This document shows, one piece after another, positions 25,751 through 33,586 of a DNA stretch of 64,000 bases. The notes under the pieces are model-generated. The model made no database searches and was not told where the DNA came from. It saw only the letters and a program-made list of their open reading frames with translations. The stretch is from Leadbetterella lacustris (GTDB taxonomy: Bacteria; Bacteroidota; Bacteroidia; Cytophagales; Spirosomataceae), in the NCBI GenBank assembly GCA_965234335.1, contig OZ248436.1, positions 1 to 64,000 of the forward strand, read 5' to 3'. A program made the position numbers and the translations under genes. The first letter of the stretch is position 1; each line of letters opens with the position of its first letter.

Positions 25751-25983
25751 GCCGAAAGGGATAACTCTTTTAACAAGTCACCAACTGTACGAGATTTAAT
25801 TTTTCCTGCCATTTCCATTTCATAGAAACCATTCTTTATGTTTTTCCAAATTTCCTGTTGTTCTTTACTCAGTGATTTCTCCAACTTCGAAGGTTCGGCA
25901 ATTTGTACAAAATTCAGATTTTAAATAAGGTTCATAAAAAAACCGAATTGATGGTCAGGTATATTAACTGTTATTTGTTTCAT
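25747..25983 (-). pseudogene. Antitoxin partner with in-frame stop
   Basis: A 79-codon minus-strand frame from ATG 25983 to TGA 25747-25749 encodes a typical small RelB/HigA-like antitoxin. It starts MKQITVNIPDHQFGFFMNLI and ends VGDLLKELSLSA. Codon 21 is TAA (25921-25923), where AAA or GAA would be expected. Downstream of the stop the reading continues sensibly (NLNFVQIAEPSKLEKSLSKE), so this is a point interruption rather than a random ORF. The remaining C-terminal part has no ATG until the MEMAG region (about codon 54). It overlaps the toxin start by 4 bases. Confidence 0.7.
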
Positions 25984-26047
25984 TTTTGAATTTGAGAAAT
26001 ATTTTATAAATATACTTTATTATTAATCTCGAAAGAATATTTTTGAT

Positions 26048-26623
26048 TCAATAAATAACGTCTTCTTTCCATTTTATGTTACAGCCCATGCTCGGAAATT
26101 GTATCTCAGAAACCAATTGATTGGCCAAAATGGCATTCAATGCCCCTCTCAAGTCTTTGCCTGTCAGAGGTTGTGGGTGTTCTACCCTTGGTCTAGATTC
26201 ATCCAATCGGCCCCTGTATTTGAGTTTTTTATCTTCCGAGAATATATAAAAATCTGGTGTACAAGCAGCATCATAGGCCTTGGCAACAGCCTGACTTTCA
26301 TCAAAAAGATAGGGAATGTCTAATTTCCATTCTGCCATAAATTCTTTCATTTTTTCTGGGCCATCTTGCGGATATTTTTCGGTGTCATTGGAGCCAATGG
26401 CTATAAATGCTACCCCTTTCGAGCGATATTTCCCAGTTATTCGCACGATTTCGGGCATAACATGTATTACGTATGGGCAATGGTTGCAAATAAACATTAT
26501 GACCGTTACTTTTTCTCCTTTGATGTCGTGCAGCGATAGATTTTTTTTAGAAACCGTATCTGGTAAATTAAAATCGGGTGCCACAGTTCCCAGATTAATC
26601 ATATTGGAAGGTGTAAGGGCCAT
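26048..26623 (-). CDS. Thioredoxin-fold redoxin-family protein
   Basis: A 191-residue AhpC/TSA-type protein without a signal peptide. APDFNLPDTVSKKNLSLHD opens the fold, FICNHCPYVIHV carries the CxxC redox pair, and AAYDAACTPDFYIF-like sequence (AKAYDAACTPDFYIFSEDKK) holds the cis-Pro. It ends MGCNIKWKED, the same closing motif as the first domain of the exported protein at 23158. The open frame reaches 26662, but a TACATTTG -7 box at 26644-26651 lies inside that extension. I therefore choose ATG 26623 (MALTPSNM). Confidence 0.88.
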   Translation of the reverse strand: MALTPSNMINLGTVAPDFNLPDTVSKKNLSLHDIKGEKVTVIMFICNHCPYVIHVMPEIVRITGKYRSKGVAFIAIGSNDTEKYPQDGPEKMKEFMAEWKLDIPYLFDESQAVAKAYDAACTPDFYIFSEDKKLKYRGRLDESRPRVEHPQPLTGKDLRGALNAILANQLVSEIQFPSMGCNIKWKEDVIY

Positions 26624-26643
26624 ATATTGAATGTTTGAATAAT

Positions 26644-26651
26644 CAAATGTA
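26644..26651 (-). promoter_or_regulatory. -7 box for the redoxin gene
   Basis: TACATTTG on the minus strand, 20 bases before ATG 26623; decides the start. Confidence 0.55.
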
Positions 26652-26673
26652 TCATTTTGCAAGGTATTTTCGG

Positions 26674-26681
26674 TACTTTTG
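26674..26681 (+). promoter_or_regulatory. -7 box for the MscS gene
   Basis: TACTTTTG on the plus strand, 13 bases before ATG 26695 (22 before the alternative ATG 26704). Confidence 0.5.
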
Positions 26682-26694
26682 TAAAAAAGTTTAG

Positions 26695-27198
26695 ATGGAA
26701 ATAATGTTGGAGTCGAAATATTTTGAAATTGGTGCGAGTATAGTGGTATTCATTTTGCTGATGATTGTTCGGGCAATATTTAGGTCAATCATCCGTAAAC
26801 ATGCACACAAATATGACTTAGACGCCGGTCAAAAGAAATATGCCAACAAGTTCTTTAATTTCGTTTTGGCCATTTTGCTTTTTGTTTGCTTGGGTATTAT
26901 TTGGGATGTTTCGGTCAAAGGGCTTTCTATCTATTTTGCCTCTGTTTTTACCATTGTTGGGGTGGCTTTGTTTGCCAACTGGTCTATTCTGAGCAATATC
27001 ACCTCAGCCATCATTATGTTTTTTAATTCGCCTTATAAAATCGGCACCAAGATCCAAATCATGGATAAGGACGACTCTGTGACGGGGACAGTCCTTGATA
27101 TTACACTTTTCTCAATCCAAATACAGACCGAGGAGGGAGATATTGTTTCTTATCCAAACAATATCGCTATTCAAAAACCGATAAAACAGTTAAAATAG
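26695..27198 (+). CDS. Small mechanosensitive channel (MscS family)
   Basis: A 167-residue protein, shorter than the 280-residue E. coli MscS. It has an N-terminal membrane helix, a second at about 50-68, and a third (about 70-100) with the glycine/alanine-rich pore-lining type sequence. This is followed by the beta-domain with NSPYKIGTKIQIMDKD and EGDIVSYPNNIAIQKPIK. The C-terminal alpha/beta vestibule domain is absent, so it is a minimal form. ATG 26704 (MLESKYFEIG) is an alternative start. It is divergent from the redoxin gene. Confidence 0.85.
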   Translation: MEIMLESKYFEIGASIVVFILLMIVRAIFRSIIRKHAHKYDLDAGQKKYANKFFNFVLAILLFVCLGIIWDVSVKGLSIYFASVFTIVGVALFANWSILSNITSAIIMFFNSPYKIGTKIQIMDKDDSVTGTVLDITLFSIQIQTEEGDIVSYPNNIAIQKPIKQLK

Positions 27199-27253
27199 GA
27201 ATAGGATTTAGCTCTGAAACTCGTTTGACAAAATTGACAATTAAACACCATTT

Positions 27254-28606
27254 ATGAATCTTCCCGAAGTATTTAAAACCAAACTCTCTCAGATTTTAGG
27301 AGCGGAATTTCCAGCTTTTTTAAAGGCATTGGAAAGCCCAGCTCCGGCAAGTGTGCGATTAAATCCAAAAAAGAAAACTGACTTGTTGACGCTTAATTTT
27401 AATGGCAACGTAAGCTGGGCAAAAGATGGGCGGTACTTGTCAGAAAAGCCTGTTTTTGAGGAAGATCCTACTTTTCATAGCGGAGCTTATGGTGTACAAG
27501 ATGCCTCCGCAATGTTTTTGGAATATGTTTTGGAGAAAATAGTAGATCGCAGCCGACCAATACGGGTTTTGGATTTATGTGCTTCTACGGGTCAGCAAGC
27601 CACCTTAGTGGCATCTGTTTTGGGTGAAAAAGACCTTTTTGTAGCCAACGAAATAGTGAAAAGTCGATTGTCTATTTTGAAAGAGAATATACTAAAATGG
27701 GGCTTTAGTAATGTCATTGTGAGTAATCAGGACCCTGAAACTTTCGCCGATTTAGAAGGTTTTTTTGATGTTGTATTGGTGAATCCCCAGAGTTCGGCAG
27801 AGGGAGTTTTTGCTAATAACAGTGGAGCCATAAGCGAGTGGTCGGAGGCAAACGTACAAATGCATGCGACGCGTCAAAAACGAATTTTAAGTGCCGCGGC
27901 CATGTTGGTGGCTCCCAAGGGAGTTTTAATTTACTCTACCAACACCTACAATGCCACCGAAAATCAGGAAAATGTCAATTGGCTCAACAGAACGCTAGAC
28001 TTCGAAACGATAGATTTGGATGTTCCTGAAGACTGGGGAATTACTAAAAACGAGCGTTGCTTCCAGTTTTTTCCACATAAAACCAAAGGCCAAGGCTTTT
28101 TCATGGCAGCCATGAAAAACCTTAGTCGGGATGCCAAGTTTGTAAAAGGCAAGCCTGACTTAAACAGATTAAGAAGAGAACAAAGAGCTATTCTGAAAGA
28201 TTGGTTCCGTCCAGAGGTATTTGAAGAATTAGAGTTTTTATACAAAAACGATGGAAATATTGTGGCCATCCGCACTGCTTTATTGGCCGACTATGGCTCT
28301 GTTTTAAGGGCATTGGCCAAAAGGTCATCGGGCATAGAAATCGGTATTTTCAAAGGGAAGGATTTTGTTCCCTCACATGCGTTTGCCTTATCGGATTTGA
28401 TAGCTGACAGTATTGAGCGTTTAGAAGTGCCTGCTGTGGAGGCCATGAAATTTTTAAGAAAAGAAAACTTTGAGTTTTCAACCGGGAAAGACGGTTGGTT
28501 ATTGATTACCTATGGTGGAAATGCCTTAGGTTGGGTCAAAAAAATTGGCGACAGAATAAATAATTATTTACCAGCCGAATGGAAGATAAGAATCGATATC
28601 GACTGA
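27254..28606 (+). CDS. RsmF-like (NOL1/NOP2/Sun) protein lacking catalytic cysteines
   Basis: A 450-residue homologue of the RsmF/NOL1-NOP2-Sun rRNA m5C methyltransferases, with the typical N-terminal PUA-like lead (ALESPAPASVRLNPKK), Rossmann core and C-terminal domain. However, its key motifs are altered. Motif I reads VLDLCASTGQQATLVAS (about 103-119) instead of DLCAAPGGKS. Motif IV reads VNPQSSAEGVF (about 176) where DAPCSGEGMF is expected. Motif VI reads YSTNTYNATEN (about 226) where YSTCTYN is expected. Both family cysteines, the nucleophile and the releasing residue, are therefore missing while the surrounding fold is well kept. It is most likely a catalytically dead or re-purposed paralogue. 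The frame is intact with no sign of decay. Confidence 0.88.
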   Translation: MNLPEVFKTKLSQILGAEFPAFLKALESPAPASVRLNPKKKTDLLTLNFNGNVSWAKDGRYLSEKPVFEEDPTFHSGAYGVQDASAMFLEYVLEKIVDRSRPIRVLDLCASTGQQATLVASVLGEKDLFVANEIVKSRLSILKENILKWGFSNVIVSNQDPETFADLEGFFDVVLVNPQSSAEGVFANNSGAISEWSEANVQMHATRQKRILSAAAMLVAPKGVLIYSTNTYNATENQENVNWLNRTLDFETIDLDVPEDWGITKNERCFQFFPHKTKGQGFFMAAMKNLSRDAKFVKGKPDLNRLRREQRAILKDWFRPEVFEELEFLYKNDGNIVAIRTALLADYGSVLRALAKRSSGIEIGIFKGKDFVPSHAFALSDLIADSIERLEVPAVEAMKFLRKENFEFSTGKDGWLLITYGGNALGWVKKIGDRINNYLPAEWKIRIDID

Positions 28607-28726
28607 TTGGTATAATACTCAGTTTAGATAAAACGTAAATAAATTGCTCGCCCATTTATGAGCGAATAGTTAAAAAGTTAATTGACGAATTATCAAATTA
28701 AGAATTAACACATTAAAAAAAACACT

Positions 28727-28734
28727 TATTTTTG
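28727..28734 (+). promoter_or_regulatory. -7 box for the second glycan cluster
   Basis: TATTTTTG, 22 bases before ATG 28757. Confidence 0.55.
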
Positions 28735-28756
28735 CATTTTCAATAAACAAAACCCA

Positions 28757-29752
28757 ATGTCGCAGAAGTTTGCATTTACCATTTGTTCCATCAACTATTT
28801 GGCCCAAGCAAAGGTTCTGGCCGATTCACTAAAGAAAACCAATCCCGACTATGAGTTTGTGATAGGCCTTTGTGATAAAATTGACGGCAGCGGTGTAGAT
28901 ACTAGCAAGTTGGAAGGGTTTAACCTACTCGAAGTTCACAAAATTGGTATCGATGGTTTTGAGGAAATGTGTGATAGATACGACATTACAGAACTCAACA
29001 CAGCCATAAAGCCTTTCTTCATCAACTATTTTTTTAAAACCAAAAAAGATATTGACTCAGTTATTTATTTTGACCCGGACATCGAGATTTTTGATAAACT
29101 GACAGGATTAGAGGAGGGTTTAGCTGAAAATAATGTTATTCTCACGCCGCACTTTTATACACCTATATTTGATAAAAAGACCCGCACCGAACAGCAAATG
29201 TTTGTAAACGGTATCTATAATTTGGGTTTTTTGGCGGTGAGCCGTTCAGAGGAAACCGACAAGTTTATGCACTGGTGGATGACCAAGCTCAAGACAGAGT
29301 GCTATATGGATATTCAAAATGGAATGTTTGTGGATCAGCTGTACTGCAACATGGTGCCTTTGTACTTTGAAGGCGTTAAAATAGATAAATATCCAGGCTA
29401 TAATATTTCGTATTGGAATCTTCATGAACGTAATTTTACCTTTGAAAACGGCAAATATTTCGTTAATGGAGAGCCTTTGGTGTTTTATCATTTTAGTGGT
29501 ATCAACATCAAAGACCCACAAAATATTTCGCGTTGGCAGGATAGATTTGACCTCAATAACAGGCCAGATTTGGCAGAAATATTTAAGAGCTATAGAGCTC
29601 AATTGGCTAAAAATGAAAACGATTATTTTAAATCAATTCGTTGTTTTTATCTGAAACCTGTGCCAGAACTACCCAAAAAGAGTATTCTAAAACGTATTCT
29701 TACTTCGATTACATTCAGGATTTATCATTTCTGCGAAAAATTACCTATTTAA
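28757..29752 (+). CDS. GT8-like glycosyltransferase
   Basis: A 331-residue protein with a GT-A-type start (FAFTICSINYLAQAKVLADS) and a DxD-type metal site in VIYFDPDIEIF (about 103-113), as in family 8 and related retaining glycosyltransferases. Later blocks include FVNGIYNLGFLAVSRSEE, MFVDQLYCNMVPLYFEGVK and FYHFSGIN, which match uncharacterised Bacteroidota glycosyltransferases. There is no membrane segment. It is followed after 4 bases by a GT4 enzyme, so the two are cotranscribed. Donor and acceptor are unknown. Confidence 0.85.
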   Translation: MSQKFAFTICSINYLAQAKVLADSLKKTNPDYEFVIGLCDKIDGSGVDTSKLEGFNLLEVHKIGIDGFEEMCDRYDITELNTAIKPFFINYFFKTKKDIDSVIYFDPDIEIFDKLTGLEEGLAENNVILTPHFYTPIFDKKTRTEQQMFVNGIYNLGFLAVSRSEETDKFMHWWMTKLKTECYMDIQNGMFVDQLYCNMVPLYFEGVKIDKYPGYNISYWNLHERNFTFENGKYFVNGEPLVFYHFSGINIKDPQNISRWQDRFDLNNRPDLAEIFKSYRAQLAKNENDYFKSIRCFYLKPVPELPKKSILKRILTSITFRIYHFCEKLPI

Positions 29753-29756
29753 CCTT

Positions 29757-30995
29757 ATGGATATTCTATTAGTAACAGTAGTTTTTCCTTATCCCGTCAA
29801 TGATGGAGGTAGAAGCGGTACTTTTAAACTGATTGAATATTTAAGAAAGGAACATAACATAACACTTATCTGTCCGTCTTGCACCAGCTCAAATCATCAA
29901 AAACTACAAGAGCTCTGGCCCAATGTTAAAATTCAGACTTTTAATAGTCCAAAGGATATTGCCGAAGGATTTAATATAAAGGGCTTTATAAAAAAAACCA
30001 TCGTTGGCAAGAAAAAGCCTTCAAAAAGTGATATTTTTAAAAGTAATATGGTGCTGAATACCACGGATTTGGTTCGGTATTATTTCTCTAATCTCATAGA
30101 ACTGGTTCAGAAAGAGTTGAATGATTTCTCTTATGATATAGTTCAGGTAGATTTTATAGAACTTGCTCCTTTGGTGCATTTTTTGCCCAAAAACATTAAA
30201 AAGGTTTTTGTTCACCACGAGCTCAGATACAAAAGAATGTCTCTTGAATATGCCACTCTGGGATATATAGATGCCGCCGAAGAGTGGAAAATAGCGAACA
30301 CCAAGCTGCTAGAAATTGGACTGATGAACGCTTATGACAAAGTAGTTTGTCTTACAGAAATAGATAAAAAAACATTAGAATTAGAGGGTGTAAATTCCGA
30401 CAGAATAGAGGTTTCGCCATTACCCGTTGATGTTGCGGAACATCCTATTAATCAGCCTTTTGAGTTCAGTAAAAAGTTGGTTTTTTTGGGTCCTGAAGTC
30501 CATTTTCCTAATCTCGATGGCGTAGATTGGTTTCTTGCCAATTGTTGGGAAAAACTGCTTAGAAAAGACCCTGAATTGAAACTGAGTATATTGGGTAAGT
30601 GGTCAAACGAAGCCAAAAAAATGTTTCCTTACTCAAGAAATGTGACTTTTGAGGGTTTTGTAGAAGACCTCTCGGCAGTTATGAAAGGTTCCATCATGAT
30701 TGTGCCGTTGAGAATCGGAAGCGGCATGCGTATGAAAATCCTAGAGGGTGCGGCTTGGCATGTGCCTATGGTGAGTACTTCTGTTGGTGCGGAAGGATTG
30801 CCGATGCGTCACATGGAAAACTGCATTTTAGCAGACAACGCTCAGGATTTTGTTGACGGAATTCTGACCCTGTCAGCGGATGTTTCCCTTCAAAATCAGT
30901 TTGTAAAGAACGCAAAAAGCATCATAAAACTGGGCTATTCGGTAGAAGAATGCGGCCAAGTTAGAAACGAAATTTATAAAAGTCTTATTTCTTAA
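29757..30995 (+). CDS. Family 4 glycosyltransferase
   Basis: A 412-residue GT-B enzyme. The N-terminal Rossmann domain opens LLVTVVFPYPVNDGGRSGTF. The C-terminal nucleotide-sugar domain includes LVFLGPEVHFPNLDGVDWFL and the E-x7-E region PLRIGSGMRMKILEGAAWHV (about 320-339), typical of GT4 with a donor-binding Glu. The last 11 bases overlap the convergent WbsX-like gene. Together with the preceding gene it forms a plus-strand pair for surface-glycan assembly. Confidence 0.92.
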   Translation: MDILLVTVVFPYPVNDGGRSGTFKLIEYLRKEHNITLICPSCTSSNHQKLQELWPNVKIQTFNSPKDIAEGFNIKGFIKKTIVGKKKPSKSDIFKSNMVLNTTDLVRYYFSNLIELVQKELNDFSYDIVQVDFIELAPLVHFLPKNIKKVFVHHELRYKRMSLEYATLGYIDAAEEWKIANTKLLEIGLMNAYDKVVCLTEIDKKTLELEGVNSDRIEVSPLPVDVAEHPINQPFEFSKKLVFLGPEVHFPNLDGVDWFLANCWEKLLRKDPELKLSILGKWSNEAKKMFPYSRNVTFEGFVEDLSAVMKGSIMIVPLRIGSGMRMKILEGAAWHVPMVSTSVGAEGLPMRHMENCILADNAQDFVDGILTLSADVSLQNQFVKNAKSIIKLGYSVEECGQVRNEIYKSLIS

Positions 30996-32079
30996 AAACG
31001 TCCTTTACTGCTTCCAAAAATTTCGTGCCATGTCGTTGGCATGGTTCCAAATGATTTCCTTCTGCCCATTCGTTCCAGGCATTTATAAATACAATTTGCT
31101 CTTCCTGCGGAAAGTCCTTTACATCGTTTTTGGCATCTATTAAGGACTCCTTGAAGTCTCCAACATTTTGATTCCTAAGCACTACTGCATTTTTTTTCTT
31201 TCTTGCGGTATTGTCAAATCCCACCAATACACAAGGAAAACCCTTGTATTTTATCTTAAATTTTTTGGCTCTTTGTTTGTATTGTTTGTAGTCATACACT
31301 TTCAGACTAGCACTGAATATGCCTTGCAAAAGATTCCTAATCAGTTTTTTAGGCGTTGGGCCAGTAGTCCAGAATTCTGAAAGCAAACTTTGTCTTGCTT
31401 CAAAATGCAGGGCCATGTCAAATCCAAGTTCATAAGGATTGATATCGCCGTTGTGGGAGTTGGAAGCCACAAAATAGGGCTTTTCTACGCCATTGGCCTT
31501 GCAAACTTCCTCAAAAATGGCAAAAGTTCGTTTCGGATCTGGCAAATCAAAAGGCTTATAGATCAAAAATAGAGGTCGATTATTTATTTTGATATATCGT
31601 TCGTCTTTAAAAAAATTTACCAACCACTGGGCATGGGCTCGGTCATCTTCAAAGCTATATTTCTGGTCCATCAATACTTTGGATTCATCTCCTTCCCATC
31701 GTCTCGACCAGGTTTCGTTTGCCCAAAAATAACAGAAAGGGAAATCTGGTTTTTTGCTTTCAAGCATGGCGTCAATCGGTTCGGTCATCAGCCTTTTGCC
31801 ATCAAACCAATAGTGGTAAAAACAAAAACCGTCAATTCCGAATGCCTTTGCCAATTCCGCTTGTGCGATTCTGGATTCCTCTAGTCGCAAGTCGTAAAAG
31901 CCCAAATCAGCCGGTAAATGAGGTTGTTCGTGACCTGGGAATAGTTTCTCGGCGGAGGTTACGTTTGTCCATTCCGTGAATCCTTTTCCCCACCATTCGT
32001 CATTTTCAGGAAACGGATGGAACTGCGGCAAGTGAATAGCTAGTACTTTGGGCATTTTTGTTTTACGATTGTAAGTCAA
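30985..32079 (-). CDS. WbsX-like glycoside hydrolase family 99-related protein
   Basis: A 364-residue paralogue of the gene at 14835-15917, with the same ordered motifs: HLPQFHPFPENDEWWGKGF, EWTNVTSAEKLFPGH, FCFYHYWFDGKRL, WANETWSRRWEGD and VFINAWNEWAEGNHLEPC. There is no signal peptide. A longer leader (MTYNRKTK) precedes MPKVLAIHLPQ; the second Met (32055) is an equally good start. A TATCTTTG box lies at 32171-32178. It is convergent with, and overlapping, the GT4 gene, so the cluster is assembled from both strands. Confidence 0.9.
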   Translation of the reverse strand: MTYNRKTKMPKVLAIHLPQFHPFPENDEWWGKGFTEWTNVTSAEKLFPGHEQPHLPADLGFYDLRLEESRIAQAELAKAFGIDGFCFYHYWFDGKRLMTEPIDAMLESKKPDFPFCYFWANETWSRRWEGDESKVLMDQKYSFEDDRAHAQWLVNFFKDERYIKINNRPLFLIYKPFDLPDPKRTFAIFEEVCKANGVEKPYFVASNSHNGDINPYELGFDMALHFEARQSLLSEFWTTGPTPKKLIRNLLQGIFSASLKVYDYKQYKQRAKKFKIKYKGFPCVLVGFDNTARKKKNAVVLRNQNVGDFKESLIDAKNDVKDFPQEEQIVFINAWNEWAEGNHLEPCQRHGTKFLEAVKDVFKK

Positions 32080-32170
32080 TAAGGAAGTCTGAATATAGCA
32101 AAGCTCTCAAATCTTCCTCTATTTTTGGAAATTAGGTCCGGCCTAAAAGACAAGACTTTTTATTAGATTG

Positions 32171-32178
32171 CAAAGATA
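32171..32178 (-). promoter_or_regulatory. -7 box for the second WbsX-like gene
   Basis: TATCTTTG on the minus strand, about 90 bases before the gene. Confidence 0.5.
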
Positions 32179-32411
32179 CGTTATTTGGCTATATTTCTAA
32201 AAGACTTATTGAATTGGAGAAACAGTCATTTTTTTTGGAGTGATTTTTTGACAATAAATGAGTGTAGAATAAAATAAACATCGACTTCAGAGAGGTGGGT
32301 TAAAGTTAAAAGTTTGATATATAATTAGTTGATTATTGACTACTAAGCGGTCGGGCCAAATTCTGCATCTTTGGCAAATATATAATTATGGGCTCGAACG
32401 GATTCAGAATT

Positions 32412-32419
32412 TAAATTTG
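32412..32419 (+). promoter_or_regulatory. Possible -7 box for thiolase/ligase
   Basis: TAAATTTG on the plus strand, 53 bases before ATC 32473. Another AATTTG follows, so assignment is tentative. Confidence 0.35.
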
Positions 32420-32472
32420 AAATTTGAACAAATTGAGTCTCTAAAAAATCCTAAATTGCACAAAAAAAGAAA

Positions 32473-33585
32473 ATCGAAGACGCAGTATACATTTACGACG
32501 CTCTCAGAGTGCCGATTGGTAAAGCCAATGGCATTTATAAAAATATACTACCCGAAAATTTAGCTGCATTTCTGATTCAGAATTTGTTGGTGAGAAACAA
32601 TCTTAGTAGTCTTGAAATCGAAGAAGTTATACTTTCTAATGCTTTCGGTACGGGAGGAAATATGGCAAGATATGCCTCGCTTTCGGCAGGTTTGGACGAA
32701 AGTATCTCGGCTTTTACAATAGATTCTCAATGTTCTGGCGGTTTAAAATCGGTGGAATTGGGTGCTTCATTGATAAAATCTGCTGCTCGGAAATTACTCA
32801 TTGTTGGTGGAATGGAAAGTAAATCTTTAGCTCCCCAAAAAGCCTATCAGTCCAACGATGAACGTTTTGATTCTAGCAGTCATTTATATACAACAGCGAA
32901 ATTCAGCCCAAGTCAAGTTGGCGATTTTCCACTTTTGGAGGCTGCAAAAAATGTTGCACTGAAATATCAGATTACAAAAGAGGCGATGTTGCTTTGGGCA
33001 AATGATTCTCATAGAAAAGCCTCATTTGCAGTAGAAAAAAGAATTCTTGATTTTTTTGTGGAAAAAATAGATAAAAACCATTCTGACCAATCGATTCGAT
33101 CTGGCATTGACTTGGTCCGTTTATCTACCAAAGATTTGATAGATAGAACGGTATCGGCACACTATAACGATGCTGCTGCATGTATTCTAATGGGCAATGC
33201 CAATCCAAAGCTTAAGCCTATCGCCAAAGTTATTGCTTCGGCATCGGTTGGCCTACATCCTGATTTTGCCCCAGAAGGGGTGATTTTTGCCACTGAAAAG
33301 CTTTTTGAATCTTCAAAAATCAAGATAGAAGAAGTAGATATTTTCGAAATAAATGAATCATTTGCTCTGATACCCCTTATTTTTGCAAAAGTTTTTGAAG
33401 CAGAAAAGTCCAAAATAAATGTTCTGGGGGGAAATCTATCTTATGGTCACCCGTTTGGGGCATCTGGTGCCATAAACTTGATTCATTTGATAGCAAGTTT
33501 AAAGTATAAGAAGCAAAAGTACGGTTTGGCTGTGATTCCCGCCGCAGGCGGACAAGCCACAGCGGTTTTGATAGAAAATATCTAA
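32473..33585 (+). CDS. Thiolase-family protein with atypical start and active site
   Basis: A thiolase-fold enzyme of about 370 residues. The acylated-Cys motif SQCSGGLKSVELG, the NESFA motif and the His motif GGNLSYGHPFGASGA are present. The usual second catalytic Cys motif CxGGGxG is replaced by IPAAGGQATA, with no Cys. This suggests altered chemistry, such as condensation or a dead homologue. The N-terminal strand typical of thiolases (DAVYIYDALRVPIGK) is encoded upstream of the first standard start (GTG 32509). It is in frame back to a stop at 32452, with only ATC 32473 or ATT 32455 as starts. I place the start at ATC 32473, giving MEDAVYIYDA. It is followed one base later by an AMP-binding ligase, so the two act together. 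Confidence 0.8.
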   Translation: MEDAVYIYDALRVPIGKANGIYKNILPENLAAFLIQNLLVRNNLSSLEIEEVILSNAFGTGGNMARYASLSAGLDESISAFTIDSQCSGGLKSVELGASLIKSAARKLLIVGGMESKSLAPQKAYQSNDERFDSSSHLYTTAKFSPSQVGDFPLLEAAKNVALKYQITKEAMLLWANDSHRKASFAVEKRILDFFVEKIDKNHSDQSIRSGIDLVRLSTKDLIDRTVSAHYNDAAACILMGNANPKLKPIAKVIASASVGLHPDFAPEGVIFATEKLFESSKIKIEEVDIFEINESFALIPLIFAKVFEAEKSKINVLGGNLSYGHPFGASGAINLIHLIASLKYKKQKYGLAVIPAAGGQATAVLIENI

Positions 33586-33586
33586 A

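Larger units (their letters stand above)
32080..32472. other. Intergenic region with promoters only
   Basis: About 390 bases between the WbsX-like gene and the thiolase. It contains the WbsX -7 box (32171-32178, minus) and a TAAATTTG box (32412-32419, plus) in front of the thiolase. The 75-codon frame at 32336-32563 is not convincing as a gene. Confidence 0.5.

Noticed and set aside
32456..32470. Programmed frameshift at the A-run before the thiolase
   Set aside because: No upstream frame encodes a sensible N-terminal extension, so an alternative start codon explains the data more simply.
32336..32563. 75-codon ORF upstream of the thiolase
   Set aside because: It overlaps the coding N-terminus of the thiolase in another frame, has no family-like features and spans the promoter region.
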